Below, piece by piece: positions 18,829 through 27,614 of a stretch of 64,000 bases of DNA; position 1 is the stretch's first letter; every line of letters starts with the position of its first letter. Source of the stretch: Rhabdochlamydiaceae bacterium (GTDB taxonomy: Bacteria > Chlamydiota > Chlamydiia > Chlamydiales > Rhabdochlamydiaceae); contig JAIETG010000022.1 of NCBI GenBank assembly GCA_019745395.1, forward strand, positions 62,001-126,000, in the 5' to 3' direction. Under the pieces are notes generated by a model. It did not search any database and was not told where the DNA came from. It saw nothing but the letters and a program-made list of their open reading frames with translations. The position numbers and the translations under genes are program-made.

Positions 18829-19853
18829 CCGATTTTTTTTTAGAGCATCTTTGGTATTTTGTCGTTGGTTTTTGTGTCATTGCCTATACCGTACTAGACG
18901 GTTTTGATCTAGGAGTGGGTATTCTTCATGCTTTTGTGAAAAAAGATGAAGAGAAAAGGATCTTTTTAAATGCTATTGGTCCTGTATGGGACGGCAACGA
19001 AGTTTGGCTCGTTGTGCTTGGCGGAGCCCTGTTTGCAGGATTCCCGGCTGTATATGCATCTTTGTTTTCTGGTTTTTATAATCTTTGCATGATGCTTTTA
19101 GCTTTTTTGATTTTCCGAGCTGTAGCTATTGAATTTCGAAGCAAGCATCCCTCTGTTCGATGGAGAAGTATCTGGGATGCTGTATTTTCTGTTTCCAGTT
19201 TAGGAATTGCTTTTGGCGTAGGAGTTGTTTTAGGTAATCTAATAGAGGGGGTTCCTCTGACAGAAACAGGAGATATCATAGCATCTTTTGGTTATGCTTT
19301 TAGACCCTATCCACTTCTTATTGGAGTTACATCCGTTGTCTTATTCACAATGCATGGAGCCATTTTTCTCGTTATGAAAACGGAGGGGGCTCTGCATACA
19401 AAACTTCGTCTTTGGTCTCAAAAATGCATGATGCTTTTTTTCCTTTTTTACTTTTTGACTACTTGTGCAACATTGATTTACATGCCTTTTATGACACATC
19501 GAATGCAAGAATTTCCTTGGCTCTTTGTCTTGCCAGTTCTAGCTTTTCTTCTATTCGGGTTTATTCCGGGGCAGTTTGCTCGAGGAAGAGATGGGACAGC
19601 TTTTCTTTGCTCTTGCTTTGGGATTGGTTGTTTGATCGGTCTATTTGGAATTGGGACCTATCCGGTTCTTGTTCGTTCAAACATAGACGCAGAAACTCAT
19701 AGTCTAACGCTGTTCAATTGCGCGTCATCTCCTTTAACCTTAAAGGTTCTTTTGATCATTGTCTTGATTGGAGTTCCGCTTGTTTTAGGCTACGGCTTTT
19801 ATATCTACCGAGTCTTCCGAGGGAAGGTGAAAATTGGCTCTACGAGCTATTGA
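18825..19853 (+). CDS. cydB: Cytochrome bd ubiquinol oxidase subunit II
   Basis: Structural partner of CydA. The 342-aa, very hydrophobic protein shows the family opening (WYFVVGFCVIAYTVLDGFDLG) and the conserved GPVWDGNEVWLV block, with about eight transmembrane helices. It is coupled to cydA through ATGA. A strong hairpin follows 3 nt after the stop. No cydX-like small subunit is evident between the stop and that terminator. Confidence 0.96.
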   Translation: MTDFFLEHLWYFVVGFCVIAYTVLDGFDLGVGILHAFVKKDEEKRIFLNAIGPVWDGNEVWLVVLGGALFAGFPAVYASLFSGFYNLCMMLLAFLIFRAVAIEFRSKHPSVRWRSIWDAVFSVSSLGIAFGVGVVLGNLIEGVPLTETGDIIASFGYAFRPYPLLIGVTSVVLFTMHGAIFLVMKTEGALHTKLRLWSQKCMMLFFLFYFLTTCATLIYMPFMTHRMQEFPWLFVLPVLAFLLFGFIPGQFARGRDGTAFLCSCFGIGCLIGLFGIGTYPVLVRSNIDAETHSLTLFNCASSPLTLKVLLIIVLIGVPLVLGYGFYIYRVFRGKVKIGSTSY

Positions 19854-19855
19854 TA

Positions 19856-19891
19856 CCAAAAGCCTACGGTCAAAAGACCGTAGGCTTTTGG
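19856..19891 (+). terminator. Bidirectional terminator between cydB and a small minus-strand gene
   Basis: A perfect 16-bp stem (19856-19871 with 19876-19891) has an AAAA loop and begins 3 nt after the cydB stop. Its arms end in CCAAAA/TTTTGG. It also lies 8 nt beyond the stop of the small gene at 19899-20015 on the other strand, so it can serve both. Confidence 0.8.
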
Positions 19892-19898
19892 CTAAGTT

Positions 19899-20015
19899 CT
19901 ACTGAATGATCACTGTTCCAGGTTCTGGTTGTGGCATAGGGCTACCGTCTTCTGGCATCATGCCAAATGCAGGTAGCGAAAATGCTGCTAAAATGAAAAA
20001 TAGTTTAATAAGCAT
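19899..20015 (-). CDS. Very small exported peptide (38 aa)
   Basis: Reading minus from ATG 20015 gives 38 residues: MLIKLFFILAAFSLPAFG, then a Met/Pro-rich tail ending PEPGTVIIQ. The first 18 residues look like a textbook signal peptide with Ala-x-Gly before the mature part. AAAGGA lies 6 nt upstream of the ATG, and the shared terminator lies just beyond the stop. Taken together these suggest a real gene despite its length. The mature product would be about 20 residues, possibly a periplasmic peptide. Function unknown. Confidence 0.6.
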   Translation of the reverse strand: MLIKLFFILAAFSLPAFGMMPEDGSPMPQPEPGTVIIQ

Positions 20016-20158
20016 GTTGTTTCCTTTGTTTTCTGGTTGGTGTTTTTATTTTGCTGTGATTCTTTAATTAAATTCAATCTGACATTTGTTGCTGTTGACA
20101 ATAGTTTTTAAAAGTATTATTTGTTTAAATAATGTTTATTAATGTTGGAGACGATTTC

Positions 20159-21283
20159 ATGTGTACCCATCCCTTGAGAGTTTATGCAGGCCCTTCTCGA
20201 TATGTACAAGGTAGAGGTGCCTTTTTGCAAATAGCAGCGGAAATTAAAAAAATCGGAATTCGAGGAAAGGCGTTCATTGTCGTTTCAAAAACGGCGGAGA
20301 GAGCGACTAGACCTTTGTGGGAAAAATCCTTGCAAGAAGAGGGGTTGCCTTTTTCTGTCTACCCTTTTGGGGGAGAATGCTCTAGCCGTGAGATTGAGAA
20401 AATAGTAAGCGAAGCTAAAGGGGCAAAAGCTGATTATTTTATTGCTATTGGGGGAGGGAAAGCTATCGATGCCGCACGAGCTGCCGCGGAGGTCTTGGAA
20501 ATGGAAACCGTAATTTGTCCTTCTATAGCGTCGACCGATGCTCCTTGTATTGCGCTTTCCGTTATTTACTCAGACTCTGGAGAAATGCAAGAGTTTCGGC
20601 TCCACCGTAAAAATCCTATTTTGGTACTTGTAGACTCAGAGGTTATCTCTAAGGCTCCTAAAAGATTTTTAATTGCTGGTATGGGAGATGCTCTTTCTAC
20701 TTACTATGAAGCGAGAACTTGTAAAAGCACATATACAGTCAATCCAAGGGGGGGATTGCAGACGGAAACTGGTATTGCTATAGCAAAACTTTGCCGAGAT
20801 ATTCTTTTAGAGGATGGGGTTTCAGTTGTCTCTAGCTATGAAACGCAAGGTGTCACACCTGCGTTTGAACGGATTATAGAAGCTAATGTTTTACTTTCAG
20901 GGATGGGGGTAGAGCTGTGCCATGTTGCAGGCGCTCATGCTATTCACAATGGTCTTACACAACTGAAAGAAACGCATTCTTGCTATCATGGGGAAAAAGT
21001 AGCCTTTGGTTTGATTGTTCAACTCGTTTTAGAAGGAGCTGATCCTGCTGAGATTTACCGCCTTTTGGATTTTTATAAACAAGTAGGTCTGCCTTCTACG
21101 TTCAAGCAGATCGGGATTCATAATCCTACCGAAGAAATGCTTCTTCAAGTAGCAAAACGAGCTACGATTAATGGAGAAACCATGTCTCATGAGCCTTTTT
21201 CTGTATGTCCTCATATGGTCATAGACGCTATGCGCTACGCAGACTGTCTAGGAGAAAAATGTAATGCAGGAAAACTTTACTGA
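20159..21283 (+). CDS. gldA: Glycerol dehydrogenase-like metal-dependent oxidoreductase
   Basis: GldA-type enzymes oxidise glycerol to dihydroxyacetone with NAD+ and a divalent metal. Family features are the nucleotide loop IGGGKAIDAARA, STDAPCI, the metal-site region AGMGDALSTYYEAR, and two His stretches, HVAGAHAIHNGL and SCYHGEKVAFG. I start at ATG 20159, with GGAG 8 nt upstream, giving 374 aa; an upstream ATG at 20132 lacks a ribosome site. It is monocistronic and convergent with the exonuclease gene, overlapping it by 7 nt. The substrate could be another polyol. Confidence 0.9.
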   Translation: MCTHPLRVYAGPSRYVQGRGAFLQIAAEIKKIGIRGKAFIVVSKTAERATRPLWEKSLQEEGLPFSVYPFGGECSSREIEKIVSEAKGAKADYFIAIGGGKAIDAARAAAEVLEMETVICPSIASTDAPCIALSVIYSDSGEMQEFRLHRKNPILVLVDSEVISKAPKRFLIAGMGDALSTYYEARTCKSTYTVNPRGGLQTETGIAIAKLCRDILLEDGVSVVSSYETQGVTPAFERIIEANVLLSGMGVELCHVAGAHAIHNGLTQLKETHSCYHGEKVAFGLIVQLVLEGADPAEIYRLLDFYKQVGLPSTFKQIGIHNPTEEMLLQVAKRATINGETMSHEPFSVCPHMVIDAMRYADCLGEKCNAGKLY

Positions 21284-21864
21284 GAGGGGAATCCCACAAC
21301 GGCTTGATAGCAGCGGAATAGGTGGTCTACTCCGTTCATAGCCCTGTGAGGTCGTTCTTCCGATGGAATGTTGTAAACTTTAGCGATGCGGTCTTTAGAA
21401 ACTCCGGTATCCCAAGGATAGGGTTCTTTTGAGCTTCTTCGTTTCCAGAGAGCTAGAGACCAATGCATAGATGCTAGATCAAGCCAGTGATAAGGCCAAA
21501 GAAGGCGTTCTTGAAGATCGGGATCTATGATTTGTGCAAAAAAAGCTCGGTCAAAAGAGGGGTTTTGGCAGATGAAAACAGCGGCACCTCGTTTGATTTT
21601 GTTTTTGGCAAAGCATTCGTGAATTTGCTCAGAAACGGTCTGCAAAGAAATTCCTAAGCTTACATCTTCCCAGTTGAATCCATTGATCTGAAGACTGGTA
21701 AGATCGCTGCTTTGCCATTCATCGTAACTTTGCCACACAATGGCTTGATAACTATCTACTAAATGACCTGTCTCCAGATCTCGTATTTGAAAAGCGATTT
21801 CCACCACTTTATGTTTAAAGGGATTAAGACCATTAGTTTCGGTATCGAGAAAAATTCCTAGCAC
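21277..21864 (-). CDS. DEDDh 3'-5' exonuclease, DnaQ/RNase T superfamily
   Basis: The 195-aa product begins at GTG with AAGGA 6 nt upstream. Exo motifs are clear: LDTETNG (Exo I), FICQNPSFDRAF (Exo II) and HRAMNGVDH (Exo III, DEDDh type). The domain occupies nearly the whole protein. It is too short for a replicative DnaQ with a tau- or alpha-binding tail. It is more likely an accessory proofreading-like or RNA-trimming exonuclease. Its 3' end overlaps gldA by 7 nt from the opposite strand. Confidence 0.85.
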   Translation of the reverse strand: MLGIFLDTETNGLNPFKHKVVEIAFQIRDLETGHLVDSYQAIVWQSYDEWQSSDLTSLQINGFNWEDVSLGISLQTVSEQIHECFAKNKIKRGAAVFICQNPSFDRAFFAQIIDPDLQERLLWPYHWLDLASMHWSLALWKRRSSKEPYPWDTGVSKDRIAKVYNIPSEERPHRAMNGVDHLFRCYQAVVGFPSQ

Positions 21865-22036
21865 ATCAAATCCTTAGTAGATAATGCAGAAAGAAACGTA
21901 GCAAGAATTCGAAGAAGTTGCAATAAAAATCTCAGATTAACAGAGAGATAACTAAGGAATGTTAAGTTTTGAAAGATTCGGTTCATAAATAAAAAATTTT
22001 GCAGTATAAGACGATTTTGATGTTTTGTGAGGGGTA

Positions 22037-22756
22037 ATGGGCTTATTCTCAAAGATCACAGCTTTGCTTGTTTGGAGCGCTGTGTTTTGTTCTTCGAAAG
22101 TTTTTTCTGAAACGGCAGATAGAAATCACCGTCTATACATTGGTCCTTCGGCTTCTTGGTATAATGCTTCCTTGCCACCTTTAGATGAAGGGCAGAACGG
22201 ATGTATGTACGGTGCTATTACAGGATATGACTACTTGAAGAAAGACAGATTGTATGCAGGAGCTCATTTTAGCTATCTTACAGGAAAGCTTACTGGGAGT
22301 TTTGCTAATAATTCGACAAAAGAAATTTGGCCAGAGGCGCGAATCGGGTATAGGATAGGCCTAGGAGAAAAAGGGTCTATTGCCCCTTTTACGGGGTATG
22401 GGTATTTTGCGTTTTTACAAAAAGAAACTCCTTCAGATTTTCAGTACCGCTTTATGTACATACCCTTAGGTTTTCAAACCACTTGGAAACCTGTTAACTT
22501 TTTAGAAATGGGTCTAAATGCTATGGGAGGCATTCCTTTCGCTTCGAAATGGAGCGCTGGGGAAAAGTATGTCGGAAACACTCGTTTAATAGCGTATGTA
22601 GAGGTTCCTTTTCGTTTCTTTTTAGCGGAAAATAAGCGTTACGATTTAGCTTTTGTTCCCTATTGGAGAAATTGGTCCATTAGAAGCAAAGGACTTTTGA
22701 TCGCACAAGTGAATAATATTGTAGGTGGATATGTTCAATTAGGATTTAACTTATAG
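22037..22756 (+). CDS. Outer-membrane beta-barrel protein
   Basis: The 239-aa product has a signal peptide (about 1-24, cut near FSETA). The rest alternates hydrophobic and polar residues and is rich in Gly, Tyr, Phe and Trp. Patterns such as GYDYLKKDRLYAGAHFSYL and ARIGYRIGLGEKG suggest a small 8-10-strand barrel ending VQLGFNL. GAGGGG lies just before the ATG. The specific function is not recognised. It precedes dps by 10 bp and may be co-transcribed with it. Confidence 0.75.
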   Translation: MGLFSKITALLVWSAVFCSSKVFSETADRNHRLYIGPSASWYNASLPPLDEGQNGCMYGAITGYDYLKKDRLYAGAHFSYLTGKLTGSFANNSTKEIWPEARIGYRIGLGEKGSIAPFTGYGYFAFLQKETPSDFQYRFMYIPLGFQTTWKPVNFLEMGLNAMGGIPFASKWSAGEKYVGNTRLIAYVEVPFRFFLAENKRYDLAFVPYWRNWSIRSKGLLIAQVNNIVGGYVQLGFNL

Positions 22757-22766
22757 GATTTATGAT

Positions 22767-23222
22767 ATGCAAACGGGAATGTCAGAAAAAAGCAGAGAGC
22801 TTATAGCTAGAAAGTTGGAAATTGTATTTGTGGACACCTATACTCTATATGTGAAAACTCAAAATGCTCATTGGAATTATATGGGAAAAGAGTTTTTTTC
22901 CCTACACCTGTTATTCGAAAAACAGTACCAAGATATGGCGGACGCGGTTGATGAGATTGCAGAAAGGGTACGAGCTTTAGGTTTTTTTGTTACAGTTTCT
23001 TTTGATTTTTTTCAAAAAAAGTCCAATATCCCTACGGAAAACGAGGTTCCTTCTTCGGAGATGATTGAAGATTTAGTTACAGGTCATGAACTTTGGATCT
23101 GCAATGTAAGAAAGGTGTGCGAACTTGCTGAGCAAGAAAAAGATGCGGCAACTTTAGATTTGTTAGGCAAAAGGCTTTCTGTACATGAAAAATTTCTTTG
23201 GATGCTGAAAAACTATCTGTAA
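22767..23222 (+). CDS. dps: Dps-like ferritin (DNA-binding protein from starved cells)
   Basis: Dps dodecamers oxidise and store iron and shield DNA. The 151-aa protein shows the family core: TQNAHWNYMGKEFFSLH, then FEKQYQDMADAVDEIAERVRALG. These hold the inter-subunit ferroxidase His, Asp and Glu residues, and VHEKFLWML ends the fourth helix. AGGA lies 8 nt before the ATG. The N-terminus lacks a long Lys-rich tail, so DNA binding may be weak. The beta-barrel gene is 10 bp upstream. Confidence 0.92.
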   Translation: MQTGMSEKSRELIARKLEIVFVDTYTLYVKTQNAHWNYMGKEFFSLHLLFEKQYQDMADAVDEIAERVRALGFFVTVSFDFFQKKSNIPTENEVPSSEMIEDLVTGHELWICNVRKVCELAEQEKDAATLDLLGKRLSVHEKFLWMLKNYL

Positions 23223-23292
23223 TTTTTAAAGGTGTCAAGAATCGAGAGGTTATGCTATGTTACATCGGTTATTATTATAAAGGCTGCTTCTC

Positions 23293-23760
23293 ATGGCAAT
23301 TGCTCAGCAAAAATTTCGAGAAATTCTCTTTCAATTGATGTTTAGTCAAAATTTTTCTTCTTTAGAAGAGGAGGAAATTTCAGACTTTCTTATGCAGCAG
23401 TTGAAAGTTACGAAAAAAGTCATGAAAGAAGCTCATAGTAAATGCAAAGAAATTTTTGCAAAATGGGAAGAGATCGACCGATTGATTGTCCGTTTTTGCA
23501 AATCGTACGATTTTCAAAGAATTTCAGAAGTGGAAAAAAGTATTTTGCGTTTAGGCCTTTATGAACTTTGTTATACTGACTCTGAGTCTCGAGTCCCTCC
23601 TAAGGTGGCGATTGCTGAAGCAATTCGCTTGACACGTAAATTTGCAACAGCAGAAAGTGCTGGATTTGTGAATGCTATTCTAGATGCTGTGCATCAAGCG
23701 CAAACCCCTGTTACGGAGAATCGAGAACATGATGAAATCCTTACCCCAGTTTCAATCTAG
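23293..23760 (+). CDS. nusB: Transcription antitermination/termination factor NusB
   Basis: NusB with S10 binds boxA RNA in rRNA antitermination. The all-helical 155-aa protein has the family C-terminus: EKSILRLGLYELCY, PPKVAIAEAIRLTRKFA and SAGFVNAILDAV. AAAGG lies 9 nt upstream of the ATG. Its last 32 bases overlap the start of murB in another frame, so expression is probably coupled. There is a 70-bp gap from dps. Confidence 0.95.
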   Translation: MAIAQQKFREILFQLMFSQNFSSLEEEEISDFLMQQLKVTKKVMKEAHSKCKEIFAKWEEIDRLIVRFCKSYDFQRISEVEKSILRLGLYELCYTDSESRVPPKVAIAEAIRLTRKFATAESAGFVNAILDAVHQAQTPVTENREHDEILTPVSI

Positions 23761-24607
23761 TAAACCTTTAAAAGAAGTTTCTACGTTTGGTATTGGAGGC
23801 CCCGCGCGTCTTTTCGTTGAAGTTACGAGTGTTGAAGAGCTACAAGCGGTTCTTGAGTTTTGCGGCACAGATTCCCTTCCCTTTTTTATCCTTGGCAAAG
23901 GATCAAATATTCTCTTTCACGATCAAGGGTTCGATGGACTTGTTATTCACAATAAAATTTCGTATCTAACCATCCAGGGATGTGAAGTGGATGTGGGAGC
24001 GGGTTTTAGTTTTGCAATGCTGGGATTTAAAACAGCAAAACAAGGTCTTGCGGGCCTCGAATTCGCTTCAGGGATTCCTGCATCTGTTGGAGGTGCTGTA
24101 TACATGAATGCCGGTGCTGGCGGCTATGAGACGAAAGATTGTTTAACAGAAGTCTCGTTTGTCGATACGCAAGGAAATCTGCACAATTTATCCAAAGAAG
24201 AGCTCGAATTTAGCTACCGTTATTCATCTTTTCACGAGAAAAAGGGGGCGATCGTGTCAGCGAAATTTCGATTGAAAGCTTGTGAGGAAGCGAGGAAAAA
24301 ACAGCTTTCTATTGTTGAATATCGCACAAAGACGCAACCTTATGGAGAATTTTCTGCTGGATGTGTGTTTAAAAATCCCAAGAATGCTTCAGCTGGAGCC
24401 TTAATAGAGCAGGCTGGGTTAAAAGGTTTTTGTGTAGGAGATGCTGAAGTATCTGCAAAGCATGCAAATTTTATTGTGAATCGTAAGGAAGCTCGCGCAG
24501 AAGATGTACTTTTTCTTGCTAAACAGATACAAGAAAGGGTAAAAGAGCAAACAGGTGTAGAATTAGAAATGGAGGTGCGATGCATCCCTTATCAGATCCT
24601 CAAGTAG
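23729..24607 (+). CDS. murB: UDP-N-acetylenolpyruvoylglucosamine reductase
   Basis: Reduces UDP-GlcNAc-enolpyruvate to UDP-MurNAc using FAD and NADPH, in the cytosolic phase of peptidoglycan synthesis. It shows TFGIGGPARLF (FAD domain), LGKGSNILF, ASGIPASVGGAVYMNAGA, YRYSSFH and SAGCVFKNP. An open frame reaches back to 23684, but the sequence matching MurB starts at the ATG pair 23729/23732. It overlaps nusB at its 5' end and the PHP gene by 28 nt at its 3' end, forming a nusB-murB-PHP operon. It is consistent with the peptidoglycan capability of Chlamydiae. Confidence 0.95.
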   Translation: MMKSLPQFQSSKPLKEVSTFGIGGPARLFVEVTSVEELQAVLEFCGTDSLPFFILGKGSNILFHDQGFDGLVIHNKISYLTIQGCEVDVGAGFSFAMLGFKTAKQGLAGLEFASGIPASVGGAVYMNAGAGGYETKDCLTEVSFVDTQGNLHNLSKEELEFSYRYSSFHEKKGAIVSAKFRLKACEEARKKQLSIVEYRTKTQPYGEFSAGCVFKNPKNASAGALIEQAGLKGFCVGDAEVSAKHANFIVNRKEARAEDVLFLAKQIQERVKEQTGVELEMEVRCIPYQILK

Positions 24608-25464
24608 ATCCTTTTAGGGCAGATCTTCATTGCCACACTTCTTGTTCTGATGGTTCTTTAGAGCCTAAGGAGATCATAGATCTTGCGATAAAAATGGGGC
24701 TAAGCGCTTTGGCTATTACGGATCATGATACAGTCGATGCCTATAAAGTTGCGGTTCCCTACGCTCAAGAAAAAAACTTTTGTCTAGGAACTGGAGTTGA
24801 GTTTTCTTGCGAATTTTCTGGTCACAGCGTTCATATCTTAGGTTACGATTTTTCTTTAGATAATGTAGATTTTATTTCTTATTGCACAAGGCAGCAGGAA
24901 AAGAGGTTGCTTCGCAATCGGGAAATTTTAGAAAAGCTTTCCCAAATTAAGATTTTTGTTCAAGAAGAAGAGCTGTTACAAATACATCATAAGGCCTCTA
25001 CTTTAGGAAGACCTCACATTGCAGCGATGATGGTCCGTAAGGGGTACGTGAAGTCTATTCAAGAGGCTTTTCAGTTTTATATTGGAGATGGTAAACGGTG
25101 TTTTATTCCAGGAGAACCCTTTCCTGTGGTAGAAGCTATTGCCGTCATTCACCAGGCAGGTGGAAAAGCTTTCCTGGCGCATCCTCATCTCTATACAAAC
25201 GGCTATTTGGTCCAAGACGTGCTTCAGTTGCCCTTTGATGGCTTGGAATGTTTCTATGGAAGATCTCTCGCTCATCAAGTAAAACGATGGCAGAAAATGG
25301 CTAAACGTAAAAGTCTGTTGATGAGTGGGGGCTCTGATTTTCACGGAGATGCAAAGCCTCATATTTATTTGGGATCTTCTTGGGTAAACCGAGAGTTGTT
25401 TTCTTCTATTTTTGAAAAAAATCTTGTGGTAGCCCCACAGCAGACGCTAGCGAATCAAAGCTGA
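24580..25464 (+). CDS. PHP-domain phosphoesterase (YciV/RNase AM type)
   Basis: The 294-aa protein is a PHP-fold metal hydrolase. Metal-binding motifs run in order: DLHCHTSCSDGSL, LAITDHDT, GVEFSCEF, VHILGYD, LAHPHL and GGSDFHG. E. coli YciV/RnaAM of this family is a 5'-3' exonuclease acting on nucleotides, pAp and rRNA 5' ends. The same activity is probable here but not proved. It is the last gene of the nusB-murB operon, with its ATG inside murB. It is convergent with the SDR gene with no gap. Confidence 0.87.
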   Translation: MHPLSDPQVDPFRADLHCHTSCSDGSLEPKEIIDLAIKMGLSALAITDHDTVDAYKVAVPYAQEKNFCLGTGVEFSCEFSGHSVHILGYDFSLDNVDFISYCTRQQEKRLLRNREILEKLSQIKIFVQEEELLQIHHKASTLGRPHIAAMMVRKGYVKSIQEAFQFYIGDGKRCFIPGEPFPVVEAIAVIHQAGGKAFLAHPHLYTNGYLVQDVLQLPFDGLECFYGRSLAHQVKRWQKMAKRKSLLMSGGSDFHGDAKPHIYLGSSWVNRELFSSIFEKNLVVAPQQTLANQS

Positions 25465-26172
25465 TTATAAAAGAAGCGCTCCACCGTCGCATCGAATAAC
25501 CTCACCTGTCATGTATCCGCATTTGATAAGAAATTGAGCTACTTGTGCGATATCTTCAGGTTGTCCAATCCTTCGAACGGGAAGGGTTTGGCTTGTTTTT
25601 TCGAAATAAGCCAAACGGTTTTTTTCAGGAATTGTATCCCAGACAGGGGTATGGATCGTTCCGGGAGCTATTGCATTCACGCGAATGGGAGCAAGTTCTA
25701 ATGCTAAAGACCTGGTAAGCCCTTCTACTGCAGCATTGATCGAAGCGGCAACTGAGAGATTTATTCCGGGCTTTTGGCTCAAAATTCCTGAAAAAAAAGT
25801 GATGGATCCATCTTTTTGTATTTTTTTTGCTCCATATTTTGCCACTGTGTATTGAGCCCAAAATTTACTGTCAAAAAAACGTCTGGCTTCTTGAATGCTT
25901 AATTGTAAAAAAGGTCCTGAAACAAAATCTGCTGCAGAAATAACAAGATGGTGAAATGTGGGAATAGAAGAAAAGAATTCTTGAACAGACTCTTCTGAAG
26001 ATGCGTCTAAGGTAAATGCAGTGCCTTTTCCTATTGCTAGGGTCGCCTTGTCGAGCTTTTCTTTAGATCTACTCGCTATTATGATGTCATATCCTAATTG
26101 GCTCATGAGAGTTGCTGTAGCAAGCCCCATGCCAGAGCTTCCTCCGATGATGACAACGGTTTGTGCATTCAT
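25465..26172 (-). CDS. Short-chain dehydrogenase/reductase with degenerate active site
   Basis: A 235-aa Rossmann protein of the SDR family with the nucleotide loop GGSSGMG (10-16) and the conserved C-terminus RVNAIAPGTIHTP and TGEVIRCDGG. The catalytic YxxxK is missing: where it should precede AAVEGLTRSLALEL the sequence reads A142-A-S-I-N146. Classical Tyr/Lys chemistry is therefore doubtful. A divergent SDR subgroup with this change exists in other bacteria, to my knowledge. GGA lies 7 nt before the ATG. It is 3 nt downstream of the next minus-strand gene, so they form an operon. Confidence 0.85.
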   Translation of the reverse strand: MNAQTVVIIGGSSGMGLATATLMSQLGYDIIIASRSKEKLDKATLAIGKGTAFTLDASSEESVQEFFSSIPTFHHLVISAADFVSGPFLQLSIQEARRFFDSKFWAQYTVAKYGAKKIQKDGSITFFSGILSQKPGINLSVAASINAAVEGLTRSLALELAPIRVNAIAPGTIHTPVWDTIPEKNRLAYFEKTSQTLPVRRIGQPEDIAQVAQFLIKCGYMTGEVIRCDGGALLL

Positions 26173-26175
26173 TGA

Positions 26176-26886
26176 TCAGTCCTTGGGTTCATCTAGGAAA
26201 AATTCTGTAATTTCTGTAATAGAAGGATATTTAGTGGGTATGCCTGCCATTTCATCGGCAGAGGCAAAGAGAGCTTGAAGTGTCGGAATGTTTTCTTCGA
26301 AGGGTTTAGTTTTTAGAGAAAAGAGGTGCGTGTGAAACCTTTCTTTTGCTGTTTCGGAAAGAGTGAAGTATGTTTCTTTCCGCTCTTTATCTTGTTTGTG
26401 ATAGACGCAGCTTGCAAGATATAAAAGTTTTTCTGATTCTTCTGGATCGATTTCCCTTTCGGATATTTGGGAGAAGGTTTGCAAAAAACCGATTTTCTTT
26501 TCAACTTCCGCAAGCTTTATGAGATTTTCTCGAGAGGGGCGGTGATCTTTTTTTAAGTTGATGATTTCGTTTTGCAAACTCTCAATTGCTTTATGGTCTT
26601 TGGGGGAAAGTGTTTCTGCTTTTTTGACAATCTGATTGATATAGCTGTCGACATAGCTGGTAACGACTTTACCAAATAAAGAGCAAATTTTTTGTTCTGA
26701 ATGAGAAAGGAATGTTCCTGAACATTTCAGCTTCATAGAAGAACAGGCTTGCTGTGCAAGTGTTAGCTTTTTGAATAGCGCTTGAAATGTTTTTTGATCA
26801 ACAGGTTTCTCGAGCGCTTTTTCAATGTCGTGCAAATCGCGCTGCAGTTTCACCGGTGATGAAAGATGTGTTTTTTCATTGCTCAT
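26176..26886 (-). CDS. Unknown helical, Lys/Glu-rich protein
   Basis: Not recognised. The product is 236 aa, almost entirely predicted helix, with coiled-coil-like stretches at about 80-130. It has no signal peptide, membrane segment or Cys pairs suggestive of metal binding. It ends 3 nt before the SDR start and lies 26 nt after the methyltransferase gene, so the three minus-strand genes (26913, 26176, 25465) are probably one transcript. It may be lineage-specific. Confidence 0.6.
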   Translation of the reverse strand: MSNEKTHLSSPVKLQRDLHDIEKALEKPVDQKTFQALFKKLTLAQQACSSMKLKCSGTFLSHSEQKICSLFGKVVTSYVDSYINQIVKKAETLSPKDHKAIESLQNEIINLKKDHRPSRENLIKLAEVEKKIGFLQTFSQISEREIDPEESEKLLYLASCVYHKQDKERKETYFTLSETAKERFHTHLFSLKTKPFEENIPTLQALFASADEMAGIPTKYPSITEITEFFLDEPKD

Positions 26887-26912
26887 AATCCTGTCATAAA
26901 CGATAGCAACCT

Positions 26913-27506
26913 TTAAACGCTATCTTTTTTCTGGATGAGAAAAAGTGAGGGAGAATCTTTGCGATTAGCCCAGAAAAAAGAAGTGAAACACCACAGATGT
27001 GGATCTAAAATAGAGAGTTTTTGTAAAAGGATCTCTTCTTCTTTTTTTCCTTCTGAATGACCTGGATAGCATGTTATGGACAGCAGGCCTCCAGAAGATA
27101 AAATTTCCATTCCGTGAACGATACTTTCCCAAGTGGATTCTGTTTTTGTTGTAACAGATTTATCTCCTTTCGGAAGATATCCTAAATTCCACACAATCAA
27201 TTTGACAGTGCTCTCTTTAGGTGTTGGGGGTAGTTTAGCATGCGATTGATGAAAAAATTGTACTTGAGGAAGGAATGAGGGGATTTCATTTTCGATTAGA
27301 TTTTTGGTGGCATCTATGGCTTGCTTTTGAAGGTCAATACATAGAAGAGAGCCTTGTAAAGGGTGTAAAATTTTTGCTAAGGCTAGAGAGTCTTTTCCAT
27401 TCCCGCAAGTGGCATCAACGACAAGGTCTTGCTTTTTTAGTAAATCTTTCCAAAAATGGTGAGCAAGATCAATTGGGGTATTAAAAAGAGGGAATGAGGG
27501 TCTCAT
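26913..27506 (-). CDS. mnmM: MnmM/YtqB-type SAM-dependent RNA methyltransferase
   Basis: The family (PF06962) includes B. subtilis YtqB/MnmM, which completes mnm5(s2)U at the wobble position of tRNA. The 197-aa protein has the SAM loop VVDATCGNGKDSLALA, the family-specific NLGYLPKGDK and CYPGHSEGKKEEE, all in family order. It is the first gene of a minus-strand set, with AGGA 8 nt upstream of its ATG. The family is secure. The tRNA target is inferred from the B. subtilis homologue. Confidence 0.85.
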   Translation of the reverse strand: MRPSFPLFNTPIDLAHHFWKDLLKKQDLVVDATCGNGKDSLALAKILHPLQGSLLCIDLQKQAIDATKNLIENEIPSFLPQVQFFHQSHAKLPPTPKESTVKLIVWNLGYLPKGDKSVTTKTESTWESIVHGMEILSSGGLLSITCYPGHSEGKKEEEILLQKLSILDPHLWCFTSFFWANRKDSPSLFLIQKKDSV

Positions 27507-27614
27507 AAAATGATCCTATATGTTTTTTTTGTGTGAAATTTTAGGGGTAATCGTATTTTTCTTGCAAAGAATTGTTTGTAGACTTTAAGATCTCGCCCAT
27601 CTTAACCCTCTTTT

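Noticed and set aside
21858-22052. 64-codon minus-strand frame between the exonuclease and barrel genes
   Set aside because: Low-complexity Leu/Phe/Asn sequence over AT-rich promoter DNA, overlapping both neighbours; no supporting signal.
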